Source: a virus. From it: 61,335 nucleotides of DNA. This document shows, piece by piece, positions 53,378 to 60,780 of the stretch. The stretch spans positions 1 to 61,335 of IMG/VR virus record IMGVR_UViG_3300008261_000017, one strand, 5' to 3'. The translations under genes and the position numbers were made by a program. Numbering within the stretch: the stretch's first letter is position 1; each line of letters begins with the position of its first letter. The notes beneath the pieces were generated by a model that searched no databases, had not been told where the DNA came from, and saw nothing but the letters and a program-made list of their open reading frames with translations.

Positions 53378-55525
53378 ATGTCTAACTACACGCAAAGGGC
53401 GCTGTCACTAGCGTCTGCGCTTCTTATTGGAGTGCCAACCGCAGCATTCGCAGAAACAATATCTGGAACAGATTTTGAGACTGGAGACACTTCGGGATGG
53501 AACACTGGAACTCAAACTGGAACATTGGATAGTACTATCACGGGAGGAGGGACTGGTGTTAGTGTCGTAGATAATCCAGTTATCTTCAATGCTGATTCTT
53601 TTCAGGCAATAGGAAGTCCAACATTACAAGATGGTTCTCCTAATCCATATTATGCACCCGCAGTAACACCAACCACTTGGGAGTTTGCTCCTTACGGAAC
53701 TGCTGGTGCTGCATTACAACCAAACGGTCAACAAACATTTAACCAAGCAACAGAAGCACTTGGTTTAACACCAGAACAAAATCAAGCAATAAGAGACCTT
53801 CTTATTCAACAACAGCAAGCATCAGGACTTGGAAATCCAAACCCAACTGATGCTGCTTGGATTACAAAATCAGTCACCTTAGAGACTGGAAAAATCTATA
53901 CAATGTCTTGGAACTACATTGGAACTGATTATGTTCCATTCAATGATGGTTCCATTACTTCACTTGTTTATCAAGGTTCAGGTTCTTCTCCATCAGTAAC
54001 AGTTAATAACCAACTTCAGAACTATGCGTTACTTGGATTTACTAATCCAGGAACAGGTGATTATTCTACAGGTTCTTTTGGTTCTACTGGATGGCAGTAT
54101 TCAACTTATCAGGTAGGTGCTGATGGTGATTATCTCTTAGGATTTGCAGTATTCAACCTTGGAGATACAGCATTATCACCAGTTCTTTTAGTTGATAGTC
54201 AACCTGGAACTACAACAGCAAACGGAGAGACATTCACTCCTGTTGCTCCAAACAATCCAGATGCACCATCTGTTGATGAGGTAGCACCAACTCCAACACC
54301 AGAACCAGAACCCACACCAGAACCAGAACCAACTCCAGAACCAACCCCTGAACCTACACCAGAACCAGAGCCAACTCCTGAACCAACTCCTGAACCTACA
54401 CCAGAACCAACTCCTGAACCTACACCAGAACCAACTCCTGAACCTACACCAGAACCAACTCCTGAACCTACACCAGAACCAACTCCTGAACCTACACCAG
54501 AACCAGAACCACCAACATTATTAAACTCTGTGACTGTTCCTGCACCAGGACTTCCAGTTGTTGTTACCACAGAAGTAACTCATACGGCAACAGAAGAAAA
54601 TGGAGTTCAGAAGATTAGGAGAGATGCGGAAATTACAACTAAAACTCCACTATTGAAGCAAGATACTTATAGTGATGGAACTGTTGTAGCATCATTAATT
54701 CTTTCTGTTGATACTGAAAATAAGCATAATGTTATTTCTGGTCGTGTAGATCAACATGAAGTTTTAGATAAGATTGGTGGTGGATTACAAAATCTGTTTA
54801 TCTACGAACCAACTGAGCCAAGCACAGACAGAGTAAGAGTATTTAATAACAACTATTATGCATGGTCTTCTGGTGAGAATGGATACAGTGGTAAGACTTT
54901 AATCATTGGTGGTGGATTAGAGATTGATATTAAACCAACTTGGACTGTTGGTGCTCAATACAATAATATGAATATTGATTTAGGTGGAGTTGATAGTACT
55001 TCTAAACTTCTGAAAAATCATTATGGAATATTCAATATGTTCCGTGGAAATACATTTTCACTCCTAACTAATGCTGGATTTACCCAGAACAAATATAAAG
55101 TTAAGAGAACAGTTCAAGGTATCTTTGGAAATGAAAGTTCATCACAGGGAAAAGAGTGGTTTGTAAATAACAAACTATTCTGGCACCTCAATAAGAATAT
55201 AACTCCATTTGTTGGATACACTGTTGGTAACTATCAGAGAGATGGGTTTACTGAAAGTGGATCAATTATATCAAGAAGAACTGTTGATGCCATTAATGAA
55301 ACTTCACACTCTGGTGAGGTGGGTCTAAATATTTCACACCGTTTTGGTGGAAAGAAAAAGGACTTATTTGGAATGGGTGTTGCTGGTTCTTATGATACTA
55401 CTGGAATGATTGAAGTATCCGCTTCTGCTGATTATAAGGAGATGGTCATTATTGAAGGAATACATCAAATCAATGATGGTGTTTCTAATACAGCAGTTTC
55501 CGCAAAAGTGAAATTTAAGTTCTGA
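53378..55525 (+). CDS. Autotransporter-like outer-membrane protein
   Basis: 715 residues. Signal peptide to about 25 (SLASALLIGVPTAAFA), a beta-rich passenger (about 26-300: ISGTDFETGDTSGWNTGTQT, IYTMSWNYIGTDY), then a stiff Thr-Pro-Glu-Pro repeat spacer (about 304-377). The C-terminal domain is barrel-like: about 300 residues with alternating strands (GGGLEIDIKPTWTVGAQYNN, HYGIFNMFRG, FVGYTVGNY, GLNISHRFGG) and a final KVKFKF. Signal + passenger + linker + barrel with terminal Phe is the plan of a type V secretion protein. Rare for a phage. Expressed late. Confidence 0.7.
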   Translation: MSNYTQRALSLASALLIGVPTAAFAETISGTDFETGDTSGWNTGTQTGTLDSTITGGGTGVSVVDNPVIFNADSFQAIGSPTLQDGSPNPYYAPAVTPTTWEFAPYGTAGAALQPNGQQTFNQATEALGLTPEQNQAIRDLLIQQQQASGLGNPNPTDAAWITKSVTLETGKIYTMSWNYIGTDYVPFNDGSITSLVYQGSGSSPSVTVNNQLQNYALLGFTNPGTGDYSTGSFGSTGWQYSTYQVGADGDYLLGFAVFNLGDTALSPVLLVDSQPGTTTANGETFTPVAPNNPDAPSVDEVAPTPTPEPEPTPEPEPTPEPTPEPTPEPEPTPEPTPEPTPEPTPEPTPEPTPEPTPEPTPEPTPEPTPEPTPEPEPPTLLNSVTVPAPGLPVVVTTEVTHTATEENGVQKIRRDAEITTKTPLLKQDTYSDGTVVASLILSVDTENKHNVISGRVDQHEVLDKIGGGLQNLFIYEPTEPSTDRVRVFNNNYYAWSSGENGYSGKTLIIGGGLEIDIKPTWTVGAQYNNMNIDLGGVDSTSKLLKNHYGIFNMFRGNTFSLLTNAGFTQNKYKVKRTVQGIFGNESSSQGKEWFVNNKLFWHLNKNITPFVGYTVGNYQRDGFTESGSIISRRTVDAINETSHSGEVGLNISHRFGGKKKDLFGMGVAGSYDTTGMIEVSASADYKEMVIIEGIHQINDGVSNTAVSAKVKFKF
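54290..54509 (+). repeat. Thr-Pro-Glu-Pro coding repeats
   Basis: Tandem 24-base units (encoding EPTPEPTP) with small variants. A spacer between passenger and barrel; prone to length change. Confidence 0.95.
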
Positions 55526-55564
55526 TTTACCTAAATATGAGGTAGAACATCATCACAAAGACTG

Positions 55565-55954
55565 ATGGATAAACAAAAAGAAAATCGTATGAGTACATTG
55601 ATTCGTATTGCTATCTTGAGTTGGTCCGCTGCTCTTCTGACAGCAAGTTATGCAGGTGCTCTTGCTAAAATGGACCCGACATTTATTGCAACAGTATTCA
55701 CTGCATCTGCTGCTACCTTTGGTATCAATACTATGAAGAAAGGTGGTGATGAAGATGATGAAAAGAAACCAGAACCAAGAAGAGAGGAGTACGTAGTCAC
55801 TCCTCCAGTTTTTCAAACTCCAGAAGTTGAATCCCCCGTTATTCTCTCTGAAGAAACTTCAGAAAGTCAAGGTGATTCTTCTTTAGTCGAAAGAGTGGAA
55901 GCACTTGAAGCAAAAGTTGATGAAGAAAAGCCATACCAAAGAGGAGAACTTTGA
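55565..55954 (+). CDS. Membrane protein with acidic, coiled-coil tail
   Basis: 129 residues; ATG 55589 is an alternative start. Two hydrophobic stretches (IRIAILSWSAALLTASYAGA and FIATVFTASAATFGI), then a Lys/Glu/Pro tail ending in a short coiled coil (VERVEALEAKVDEEKP). Size and layout fit a holin-like protein, but that is inference. TGATG overlap with the next gene. Confidence 0.6.
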   Translation: MDKQKENRMSTLIRIAILSWSAALLTASYAGALAKMDPTFIATVFTASAATFGINTMKKGGDEDDEKKPEPRREEYVVTPPVFQTPEVESPVILSEETSESQGDSSLVERVEALEAKVDEEKPYQRGEL

Positions 55955-56067
55955 TGGCAAAGTCTGCAAATAAAGGTAAAAAAGGTTCTGCTGGAGGTAA
56001 GCAATCCAAGCAAAATCAAGGCAATGCAATTGCTAAAAAAGCAAAGAATGGTGGGAAGAAAAAATGA
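55954..56067 (+). CDS. Tiny Lys-rich peptide
   Basis: 37 residues, MAKSANKGKKGSAGGKQSKQ then NQGNAIAKKAKNGGKKK. Extremely basic, no hydrophobic core; might bind nucleic acid. Coupled on both sides (TGATG, ATGA). Function unknown. Confidence 0.6.
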   Translation: MAKSANKGKKGSAGGKQSKQNQGNAIAKKAKNGGKKK

Positions 56068-56243
56068 TTGAATTTGTGACTTTGATTGTGGTTGGTCATG
56101 TATTAGTTGGACCTGATTTATGCCAAACTGATTTTTTCGGTGATAACCAAATATACACATTTACATACTTATGCCAAGAGAATGGAACACTCCTAAACGA
56201 GAGTGTTGGAATGCTCCCATCCACCAAATACTTAAAGCAATAG
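56064..56243 (+). CDS. Small protein with hydrophobic N-terminus
   Basis: 59 residues, MIEFVTLIVVGHVLVGPDLC then a polar region with two Cys. ATGA start. Its last 73 bases overlap the 56171 gene in another frame, so one of the two may be shorter or not made. Confidence 0.5.
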   Translation: MIEFVTLIVVGHVLVGPDLCQTDFFGDNQIYTFTYLCQENGTLLNESVGMLPSTKYLKQ

Positions 56244-56371
56244 ATAACCACACCCGTCTCTACATGCAGACGGGTGATTTTTGGCATGAAGAACAGGCCC
56301 AGATATTGAGAAAGTATGTAAAAGATTTGAAAGTCTGGATACATAAGGAAGAAGGTTGGTGGAACGAATGA
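56171..56371 (+). CDS. Small conserved protein
   Basis: 66 residues, MPREWNTPKRECWNAPIHQI then a Trp-rich helical part ending KEEGWWNE. ATGA overlap with the metalloprotease-like gene. Function unknown. Confidence 0.65.
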   Translation: MPREWNTPKRECWNAPIHQILKAIDNHTRLYMQTGDFWHEEQAQILRKYVKDLKVWIHKEEGWWNE

Positions 56372-57114
56372 AAAAGTTATTCACCTCAATTGGTCTAGTT
56401 TTATCGTTAGCATTTCCTGCTATATCATCATCATTAGAACCAAAACAACCAACAGTAAGACCTTATAGTGCAGAGGCAATGGGTTGTATGATACTTCTAG
56501 AATGTACTGAAGGAGTGGAAAAACTCACAGTAGATTCTGAACTACTAAAGGATCCAGACTTTGATCCATTCAGAGAAGAACTAAAAAGGATTATTATTGC
56601 TCTTGATGGTGTAAATGTTCCTGTTTATGTTGCACCAGAAAGATATTTTACTCCAAGAACAGTGGGATTATATAAACCAAACTATAATAGATTTTTTGTA
56701 AATGAAACTCTTCTGAAAGACCCTAGAGAGTTTCTAGGAACAATGAGACATGAAGGGTGGCATGTTGTTCAAGATTGTATGGGTGGTGGATTGCAAACAT
56801 CCTTCATGGCACAAGTACATCAAGATAGTGAAATACCTGCTTGGGTAATGAAGCAGACTAGATTGACTTATGAATCAATGATGCAAAGTCGTGCTGTTCC
56901 CTGGGAAGCAGATGCTAACTGGGCAGAAGAACAGTCAAATGTGACTGCTGAAAAAATAGAGATGTGTGGAAAAGGTCCTCTTTGGGAACAAATTCGTCCT
57001 ACACCAATGACTATGGACTGGTTAATTGGTTGTGGATGGATGAAACCACAAGAGGGTAAGTATCCTTATTATCCAAATAAGAAAGTAGAATATTGTACGG
57101 AAGGTAAGTATTGA
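56368..57114 (+). CDS. Exported HExxH protein (putative zinc metallopeptidase)
   Basis: 248 residues from ATG 56368. Signal peptide MKKLFTSIGLVLSLAFPAIS. HEGWH at 128-132 within FLGTMRHEGWHVVQDCMGGG is an HExxH zinc site. A later VPWEADANWAEE (about 183) could supply the third, acidic ligand. Several Cys suggest disulfides outside the cytoplasm. Target unknown. TGATG overlap with the next gene. Confidence 0.65.
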   Translation: MKKLFTSIGLVLSLAFPAISSSLEPKQPTVRPYSAEAMGCMILLECTEGVEKLTVDSELLKDPDFDPFREELKRIIIALDGVNVPVYVAPERYFTPRTVGLYKPNYNRFFVNETLLKDPREFLGTMRHEGWHVVQDCMGGGLQTSFMAQVHQDSEIPAWVMKQTRLTYESMMQSRAVPWEADANWAEEQSNVTAEKIEMCGKGPLWEQIRPTPMTMDWLIGCGWMKPQEGKYPYYPNKKVEYCTEGKY

Positions 57115-57263
57115 TGGAATTTCCTTGGGGAGTGGTGATTATACTTTCTTGTGGTCTTATATTCACTTTATATTGTATATACTACATATTAAATCTAGCT
57201 CATAAGGAGATGAACGATGAAACAATTAAGTCTGATACTGTCTCTCACAAGTCTAAGCATTAG
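57114..57263 (+). CDS. Tiny membrane protein
   Basis: 49 residues, one helix (WGVVIILSCGLIFTLYCIYY) and a polar tail. It overlaps the next gene by 47 bases in another frame, an Rz/Rz1-like geometry but without a lipobox. Confidence 0.5.
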   Translation: MEFPWGVVIILSCGLIFTLYCIYYILNLAHKEMNDETIKSDTVSHKSKH

Positions 57264-57429
57264 TGCTGCGATTGGTGTAGGGGCATATATCACATATCAA
57301 AAGGCACAAAAGATTCTGGACAATCCAGAAGAGTTTGTTGGTAAAGTTGTGGAGAATCAAGTTAATAAAGCATTTGAAAAATTACCTATTCCTAAACTAA
57401 ATACTGAGAAGTTTAAATTACCATTCTAA
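57217..57429 (+). CDS. Small membrane-anchored protein
   Basis: 70 residues, N-terminal helix (LILSLTSLSISAAIGVGAYI) then an amphipathic charged part (KAQKILDNPEEFVGKVVENQ). AAGGAG precedes the ATG. TAATG overlap with the nuclease gene. Function unknown. Confidence 0.65.
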   Translation: MKQLSLILSLTSLSISAAIGVGAYITYQKAQKILDNPEEFVGKVVENQVNKAFEKLPIPKLNTEKFKLPF

Positions 57430-57857
57430 TGTCAGAGAAAGACCCATATATTTACAGAATCAAATCAGTAGGAAAAGTTGTAGATGGTGACACTATTGAT
57501 GCTGATATTGACCTTGGTTTTGATATCTCCCTTACTAAGAGAATTCGTCTTGCTGGTATTGATACCCCAGAAAGTCGCACGAAAGATGTCGAAGAAAAGA
57601 AACTTGGACTAGATGCAAAAGAATGGTTAAAGCATCGTCTTCATGGTGCCGATGATATTATCATTCGTACAGAACTTCCAGACTCTACCGAGAAGTATGG
57701 TCGCATCATTGGACACCTCTATATCAATGGTGAAGAAGCATCTCTTAATAACCAAATGATTACTGAGGGTTATGCCCTTGCTTATGATGGTGGAACAAAA
57801 GATAAGGACTGGGAACCACTCAGAGAAATTCGTAGAGCAAAAGGAACTCTTGTATAA
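57429..57857 (+). CDS. Staphylococcal-nuclease-like (thermonuclease) protein
   Basis: 142 residues. VGKVVDGDTIDADIDLGFDI, RIRLAGIDTPES and KYGRIIGHLYI are the SNase-fold catalytic segments with the acidic and Arg residues in place (D21, R40, D45, E48, an Arg in KYGR). No signal peptide, so it would act in the cytoplasm, perhaps in host DNA/RNA breakdown. Confidence 0.9.
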   Translation: MSEKDPYIYRIKSVGKVVDGDTIDADIDLGFDISLTKRIRLAGIDTPESRTKDVEEKKLGLDAKEWLKHRLHGADDIIIRTELPDSTEKYGRIIGHLYINGEEASLNNQMITEGYALAYDGGTKDKDWEPLREIRRAKGTLV

Positions 57858-58057
57858 TGATATACTTTAATATTGTTAGATTGTTTATTATTATCTGGGC
57901 AGCATTTATGATTTCTGCCGTGGAATCTGTTGCCATAAAAACAGAAGGACAAGTAGAACTAGAAACTACAAGTAGAGATGCGTATGCAAAAGTACTTGTA
58001 CTTGCAGTGGGTTCTTTTCTTGGAGATGCAGCATTTAAATTGAAAAATAGAAAATAG
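57857..58057 (+). CDS. Small membrane protein
   Basis: 66 residues. N-terminal hydrophobic helix (YFNIVRLFIIIWAAFMISAV), polar middle and a weakly hydrophobic end (VLVLAVGSFLGDAAF). TAATG overlap with the nuclease. Function unknown. Confidence 0.65.
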   Translation: MIYFNIVRLFIIIWAAFMISAVESVAIKTEGQVELETTSRDAYAKVLVLAVGSFLGDAAFKLKNRK

Positions 58058-58151
58058 TTTTGTTAGCATAATAAAACAGAGTAACTTAAAAAAACGTTAC
58101 AATGTGATACCAAATTATTAAATAGTAAAGATTTAATTAAGGTCTTTACAG

Positions 58152-58307
58152 ATGACCCAGGCACCAGCAAAGATTGAATCGGAACAAGAAATTAAACAAA
58201 AAAAAGTCGAGAAAGATAATATCCTCCTCGAAATACTTTATAATCTTGTAGTTCAACTTCCTGTGATTGCAGTTACTTGGGTTATTTCTAAATTTGAATG
58301 GGATTAG
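58152..58307 (+). CDS. Small protein at a convergent junction
   Basis: 51 residues, MTQAPAKIESEQEIKQKKVE then LLEILYNLVVQLPVIAVTWV. Charged start, hydrophobic end. Its stop overlaps the stop of the minus-strand gene by 4 bases. Function unknown. Confidence 0.65.
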   Translation: MTQAPAKIESEQEIKQKKVEKDNILLEILYNLVVQLPVIAVTWVISKFEWD

Positions 58308-59197
58308 ATTGATAAACGAGCAGATAGTTTTTTAGCAATTTTTTTAGCAGGGGCAAAGAGAGGTTTAAATCTTTCTTTGCCTTCTTTCGTAAATTTATCT
58401 TTTATCACGTCATCAATAATAATCTTGTTATCTATCTCATAGAGAGCATTGATTTCAACTTGGTCACGAATGTATTGCTCTACATTTGTAACTTGTTCTA
58501 CGAGACGAGTTCCATCTGCAGAGTATTCAAATACATCAATGTGTCCTCCTTCTGCTAGAACATAATGAAGGACTGGTTTGACCTGTTTGATTTTAATTTT
58601 AAACTTATTCTTTGTTGCTTCTTTAATGATTGGTTCCGCAGCATTTTTTAGTGCATTGAGAACTGTAGTAGATGCAATAGTTGCAGCAGTTGTGACTACT
58701 GCGACAGCACCAGCCGTAGCAACAAGAGAAGGGTCAGGTAAATTAATATTGATTCCACCGACAGTAAAAGTGGGTTGAGGTTTATTTGCTGGAACTTCTA
58801 CAACTGGAGTAGGAGTTTGAGTGGGGGGAGTTTGAACAACTTGAGGCAGTTGAGGTGGGGGGGTAGTATCTGGTAAACCCCTTGATTTTTCCTGTTGTTC
58901 TTGTGCCTGTTTTTCACGTTCTGCTTTTACAGCAGCATCAAACTCTGCTTGAGTTGGTACATTAATAACTGGATATTTAATCGCAGTATTTGGTACATCA
59001 ATTACAGGAACTTCAAGACCACGCACAACAGGTTGTTCCACATTACGAATAGTTGGTTTATCTATAGTTGAGATTACAGATGGACCAGATATTCGATTGA
59101 TACTTGTATTTGGTATGTTTGCGTTTGGTACGTTAATCGGATTATTTCCGATTATGGGTCTTAAATTTGCACTATCAATTGATTGTATTGGTTCCAT
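58304..59197 (-). CDS. Pro-rich virion-type protein, last gene of the minus-strand operon
   Basis: 297 residues from ATG 59197 (ATG 59206 also possible). Repeats of NVPNANIP/VPNT type up to about 95, a Gln/Pro-rich linker (PPQLPQVVQTPPTQTPTP), an Ala-rich hydrophobic stretch (LVATAGAVAVVTTAATIA) and a basic C-terminal domain. Looks like a structural or membrane-associated protein; no enzyme motif. Overlaps the upstream gene. Confidence 0.65.
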   Translation of the reverse strand: MEPIQSIDSANLRPIIGNNPINVPNANIPNTSINRISGPSVISTIDKPTIRNVEQPVVRGLEVPVIDVPNTAIKYPVINVPTQAEFDAAVKAEREKQAQEQQEKSRGLPDTTPPPQLPQVVQTPPTQTPTPVVEVPANKPQPTFTVGGININLPDPSLVATAGAVAVVTTAATIASTTVLNALKNAAEPIIKEATKNKFKIKIKQVKPVLHYVLAEGGHIDVFEYSADGTRLVEQVTNVEQYIRDQVEINALYEIDNKIIIDDVIKDKFTKEGKERFKPLFAPAKKIAKKLSARLSI

Positions 59198-59753
59198 TAA
59201 CCACATCCTCAACTCTTGGGTATTTCACAACAACATCTGCACAAACTTTGTAGTAAGGACTATCAGGATGGAACATGATTCCTGCCTTATATGCTTCACC
59301 GCATTTTAATAATCTTACAAGTTCAAAATCTAAACGTGCTTTATCTGCTTCGGCTTGTTGTCTTGAGATTTCGACCCTAGCTCTTGATTTACAAAGTTCT
59401 TGTAAAGAACCATCTAAGGGAATATTAAATCCCATGGATAATCCAGCATTTCCAGAGTAAGATGAGAATTGTTCTGGATCTTGACTAGCATTGCCATTAC
59501 CAATGATGAATGGAGCCAGAGAAAATGTTGGTCCCTGACAGGAAACACCAGCACCAAAAGTATTCATAGCATAAGGACCTTGAAGAACTTGAACTGCCTG
59601 GTTTGTTACATTACCAGTAGCAGATGCTGAAGGTCCTGCGATGTTTGTATTCGATGGAGCTTGTTGAGCAAATGCAGTTCCTGTTGAGATTATTGCGTAA
59701 AGACAGAGATTGATGTAGTGGTTGATTGGGTTTCTGTGGTGCGATCTATCCAT
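59175..59753 (-). CDS. Exported protein, minus-strand operon gene 3
   Basis: 192 residues; the start may be internal because the first 64 bases overlap the upstream gene. Signal-like INLCLYAIISTGTAFAQQAP, then GNVTNQAVQVLQGPYAMNTF, a GLSMGFNIPLDGSLQELC segment and a helical Cys-containing end. Function unknown. Confidence 0.65.
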   Translation of the reverse strand: MDRSHHRNPINHYINLCLYAIISTGTAFAQQAPSNTNIAGPSASATGNVTNQAVQVLQGPYAMNTFGAGVSCQGPTFSLAPFIIGNGNASQDPEQFSSYSGNAGLSMGFNIPLDGSLQELCKSRARVEISRQQAEADKARLDFELVRLLKCGEAYKAGIMFHPDSPYYKVCADVVVKYPRVEDVVNGTNTIN

Positions 59754-60055
59754 GTTTCTTTTGCCACTCCAGGACCGAGATAGGTTTCACTGAACTGGAA
59801 TGGAGCACCTTGAGTCATCACAGAATATCCAGCACCCCTCTGTGGAGATCCAGGAATGTTAATGTTTGTACCAGTTACAGTATAAGATTCACCAGTTGTA
59901 TATTCAACTTGGCGGATTGCTTCTACAATTTTTGTTGTAGATTCTGTTGTTGCATTGATTGTGCCTCTAGTAAAATTAGGCACAACACTCTCAGCATAAA
60001 CGGGAGTACAAGTGACTCCCGCTGCTAAAAGCAAAACGGGAGTTAAATGTCTCAT
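59690..60055 (-). CDS. Exported protein, minus-strand operon gene 2 (paralogue of gene 1)
   Basis: 121 residues. Signal peptide MRHLTPVLLLAAGVTCTPVY. The mature part shares GTNINIPG, RGAGYSVMTQGAPFQFSETY and a SISVF end with gene 1, so the pair are paralogues. ATGA overlap with gene 1. Function unknown. Confidence 0.7.
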   Translation of the reverse strand: MRHLTPVLLLAAGVTCTPVYAESVVPNFTRGTINATTESTTKIVEAIRQVEYTTGESYTVTGTNINIPGSPQRGAGYSVMTQGAPFQFSETYLGPGVAKETWIDRTTETQSTTTSISVFTQ

Positions 60056-60513
60056 TTGAATACACTTAATTCGATGCTTCTTTGAGCAGTAGCACTTGTA
60101 CCTGCACCACCAGCAGTAACAGTTGGGACACCAGTTGGGGAAAGAGTACCTGCAAGGGTTCCTTTCTCACCACCAACTTGAGTCACACTATCTCCGTATA
60201 GATTTGGTGTTCCAATAACACCATTAGTAACTGTTTGGGTAGTAACGGGAGTATCGGCAGCATTGAAACTTTCTGAGAAAGTAAATGCTTGACCTGGAGT
60301 ATTGATATCGTAGGTTCCAGCACCGCCCACACCACCAAAGGATGTGGATTGGATATTGGTTCCTGATGCAGAGTATGATGCACCTATTCTAGTTGATTGA
60401 ACAGCAGCACCATCAACTTTTAGTTGAACAGAATCGGTGATTTTTGAGGTGATTTCAGCAGCACTTGTAGGAATGGTGAAGAATAACGAAAAGGCCAATA
60501 ATAGTCTTTTCAT
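60052..60513 (-). CDS. Exported protein, minus-strand operon gene 1
   Basis: 153 residues from ATG 60513. Signal peptide MKRLLLAFSLFFTIPTSAA. Mature part contains SGTNIQST, GAGTYDINTPGQAFTFSESF and an ELSVF end, as in gene 2. A GATAAATA late promoter lies upstream on the minus strand. Secreted or outer-surface role inferred. Confidence 0.7.
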   Translation of the reverse strand: MKRLLLAFSLFFTIPTSAAEITSKITDSVQLKVDGAAVQSTRIGASYSASGTNIQSTSFGGVGGAGTYDINTPGQAFTFSESFNAADTPVTTQTVTNGVIGTPNLYGDSVTQVGGEKGTLAGTLSPTGVPTVTAGGAGTSATAQRSIELSVFK

Positions 60514-60539
60514 TTTCTTATGTTGGTGAACACTATAAT

Positions 60540-60547
60540 TATTTATC
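60540..60547 (-). promoter_or_regulatory. Late promoter GATAAATA (minus strand)
   Basis: Reads toward the minus-strand operon, 26 bases before its first ATG. Confidence 0.7.
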
Positions 60548-60577
60548 GAATCCAATTTCAAATCTGGCACACCCCCC

Positions 60578-60606
60578 TTGACTTCCTGGTGGACTACTGG
60601 TATGAT
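60578..60606 (+). promoter_or_regulatory. Host sigma70-type promoter for psbA
   Basis: TTGACT (60578-60583), 17-base spacer, TATGAT (60601-60606). Confidence 0.82.
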
Positions 60607-60611
60607 AAATA
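60604..60611 (+). promoter_or_regulatory. Late promoter GATAAATA overlapping the psbA -10 box
   Basis: Shares GAT with the early -10 box, so psbA could be started by host sigma70 early and by gp55 late. Confidence 0.65.
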
Positions 60612-60616
60612 GGTAA

Positions 60617-60780
60617 ACAAATGTTACGAACCTTAAAGGACTTGTAACATTGTCGAACTCCCACTAACCGAGACCTATGGGGAGTATAAAAACGTCTCTC
60701 ATACCCACAGTGGAGGGTGCTGTGGGGAATACTCGTAACGGTTCGTCCCCCCGAACTTTTATCTAACTCTCTTAATTCAA
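60617..60780 (+). other. Long structured psbA 5' leader
   Basis: Three hairpins: ATGTTAC (60621-60627)/GTAACAT (60644-60650), GAGAC/GTCTC (60670-60698) and CCCACAG (60704-60710)/CTGTGGG (60720-60726). No open frame. Confidence 0.6.

Noticed and set aside
54290-54509. Regular repeats as a CRISPR array
   Set aside because: Units are contiguous and coding, with no unique spacers and no cas genes.
54199-54570. Open minus-strand frame with Gly-Ser-Gly-Val repeats
   Set aside because: It is the mirror of the TPEP-coding repeat on the + strand, which belongs to a complete exported protein. No promoter or ribosome site.
57114-57429. Overlapping pair as Rz/Rz1 spanins
   Set aside because: Geometry is similar, but neither protein has a clear lipobox or the long periplasmic coiled coil of spanins.
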